Shown here: positions 15,649-16,479 of the stretch, piece by piece
Layout: every line of letters begins with the position of its first letter
Numbering within the stretch: position 1 is the first letter of the stretch
Position numbers and translations under genes: made by a program
NCBI GenBank assembly: GCA_964574395.1
Contig: CAZNNL010000042.1
Location: forward strand, 1-16,479
Source of the DNA: JAXGQD01 sp964574395
GTDB taxonomy: Bacteria; Bacillota; Clostridia; Saccharofermentanales; Fastidiosipilaceae
Length of the DNA stretch: 16,479 bases
Direction of reading: 5' to 3'
Notes under the pieces: generated by a model
What the model saw: only the letters and a program-made list of their open reading frames with translations
What the model was told of the DNA's origin: nothing
Database searches by the model: none

Positions 15649-16308
15649 TTACGTGTTGGGGTTCTGTCGGCCGGTACGAGAGCCAACATTTTGTTGTCTG
15701 TTTTGGTTACTGTTTACGGCGCGCATGAAGCGGATAAACGCTTGATCTATGGTGTACTGTAAGAGCTGAATGAGCTTTGTATAAATAATTGGAATAATCG
15801 CCAGAAGGAAGAAAATAACAATAATAGCTACCATTACCACGACGGCAACCATAACTGCGTTAAAAAACAAACCACCCATAGATTGTGTTCCGCTTGTACT
15901 ATCAAATAGCTTTCCCACGTTGTCATTAAAGTACGTGAGCGCTGATGTAATAAGCTTATCTTTATCAAAGCGCACTAAGGGCAAGATTAGCGAGTAGAGG
16001 AAAAAATAACATGTCAAGAATTTCGCCGCCTGGAACGCTAGAAAAAACCAGCGCACTATAAGTGGTACGTTGTAGTAGTAATAACAAACAAAGGGTGAGG
16101 CAACAAGCATTAGCGCTGCCAAAGGAAACCACAAAACAAAGGATGACATGATTGTTGTTTCATCAGTAAAGTTAACAAGGAAGATCAAGTAAAATGCATA
16201 AAGCCAAAAAATAGCACAAAGAAAAAGCGCTACACCTCTATGCTTTCGATTTTCGAAGTCTGTATCGCTCCACAATTTTCCTAGCAGTGCGCCTTCAAGA
16301 TAGTCCAT
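15649..16308 (-). CDS. Membrane protein of unknown function, about four helices
   Basis: I do not recognise this 219-residue protein. A short charged N-terminus (1-24) is followed by hydrophobic segments at about 26-46, 56-78, 83-112 and 147-180. A soluble stretch at 113-146 lies between the third and fourth, and a polar Asn/Gln/Arg-rich C-terminal tail covers 198-219. No signal peptide, enzyme motif or conserved cysteine set is seen. The start at 16308 (MDYLEGALLG) is chosen over an ATG six codons upstream because GGGAGG lies 5 nt before it. The gene is the first of the minus-strand series and precedes pyk by 51 nt, but the pairing alone does not reveal a role. Confidence 0.85.
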   Translation of the reverse strand: MDYLEGALLGKLWSDTDFENRKHRGVALFLCAIFWLYAFYLIFLVNFTDETTIMSSFVLWFPLAALMLVASPFVCYYYYNVPLIVRWFFLAFQAAKFLTCYFFLYSLILPLVRFDKDKLITSALTYFNDNVGKLFDSTSGTQSMGGLFFNAVMVAVVVMVAIIVIFFLLAIIPIIYTKLIQLLQYTIDQAFIRFMRAVNSNQNRQQNVGSRTGRQNPNT

Positions 16309-16331
16309 ACTTACCTCCCAATACATTCAAC

Positions 16332-16340
16332 ATTCTAGCA
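16332..16340 (-). promoter_or_regulatory. Extended -10 promoter of the membrane protein gene
   Basis: Read on the minus strand the sequence is TGCTAGAAT, an extended -10 element 23 nt upstream of the chosen ATG, which leaves room for the GGGAGG ribosome binding site. A -35 box is not convincing. It could drive the membrane protein gene and pyk. Confidence 0.4.
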
Positions 16341-16393
16341 GAATCAAAGCTGGCTGAACAGTTTACAACTCTAGGGTCTTTTCTGAAGAAAAC

Positions 16394-16440
16394 TGGCCGA
16401 ATGGCGAAATGTGGCAAAATCGCAAAAAGTGGCAGAATTT
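16394..16440. repeat. Degenerate short repeats of type TGGCRAAAT
   Basis: TGGC occurs at 16394, 16402, 16412 and 16430, and a CGCAAAAA unit at 16421. This gives about five imperfect 8-10-bp units with the core GGC followed by A-rich bases. They lie upstream of the membrane protein promoter. The rest of 16341-16479 shows no supported gene. Confidence 0.4.
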
Positions 16441-16479
16441 GGACTACAGAAAGAAATCCGTCGTTTTTCCGCCGAAAAG

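Noticed and set aside
16358..16479. Short plus-strand open frame running off the right edge, with an ATG at 16409
   Set aside because: It has no convincing ribosome binding site and its content comes from the TGGCRAAAT units; too short to support without more sequence.
16371..16479. Minus-strand open frame entering from the right edge and ending at 16371
   Set aside because: About 35 codons with a repetitive composition from the same short units; it could be the tail of an upstream gene but nothing supports this.

Overview
The window reads as chromosomal DNA of a low-to-moderate GC Gram-positive bacterium, most likely Bacillota, class Clostridia. This rests on strong AGGAGG-type ribosome binding sites, a DUF5685-type protein, a pyruvate kinase with the extra C-terminal PEP-utilizer domain, a heterodimeric ABC exporter, a membrane-anchored HtrA protease with a long Q/N/Y-rich cytoplasmic head, and a BioY biotin transporter. 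The genus cannot be fixed from sequence alone. No rRNA, tRNA, CRISPR array, insertion sequence or phage gene is visible.

Left part (1-4228): a DUF5685 gene runs off the left edge on the minus strand. It is divergent from a plus-strand cluster of gltX (glutamyl-tRNA synthetase), glnS (glutaminyl-tRNA synthetase, 2 nt after gltX) and a YjbQ/UPF0047 gene. The gltX-glnS pair would charge tRNA-Glu and tRNA-Gln directly.

Middle part (4229-9390): two overlapping minus-strand genes encode the halves of a heterodimeric ABC exporter with one canonical and one degenerate ATP site. A short divergent promoter region, where a consensus extended -10 lies only 6 nt from the exporter's start codon, separates them from a plus-strand iron-dependent alcohol dehydrogenase. 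That gene ends in a strong, nearly symmetrical terminator that also faces the convergent htrA.

Right part (9391-16479): six minus-strand genes follow one another. In transcription order they are a four-helix membrane protein of unknown function, pyk, an ALDH3-like protein with two catalytic residues replaced, birA without a DNA-binding domain, bioY, and htrA. ALDH, birA and bioY are tightly packed and probably cotranscribed. BirA and BioY together suggest biotin uptake and attachment rather than biotin synthesis. HtrA has its own probable promoter region with two inverted repeats.

No clearly new multi-gene system is apparent. The most unusual items are the ALDH with an altered active site in the biotin cluster, the possible leaderless start of the ABC exporter, the palindromes upstream of htrA, and the repeat-bearing HtrA head.
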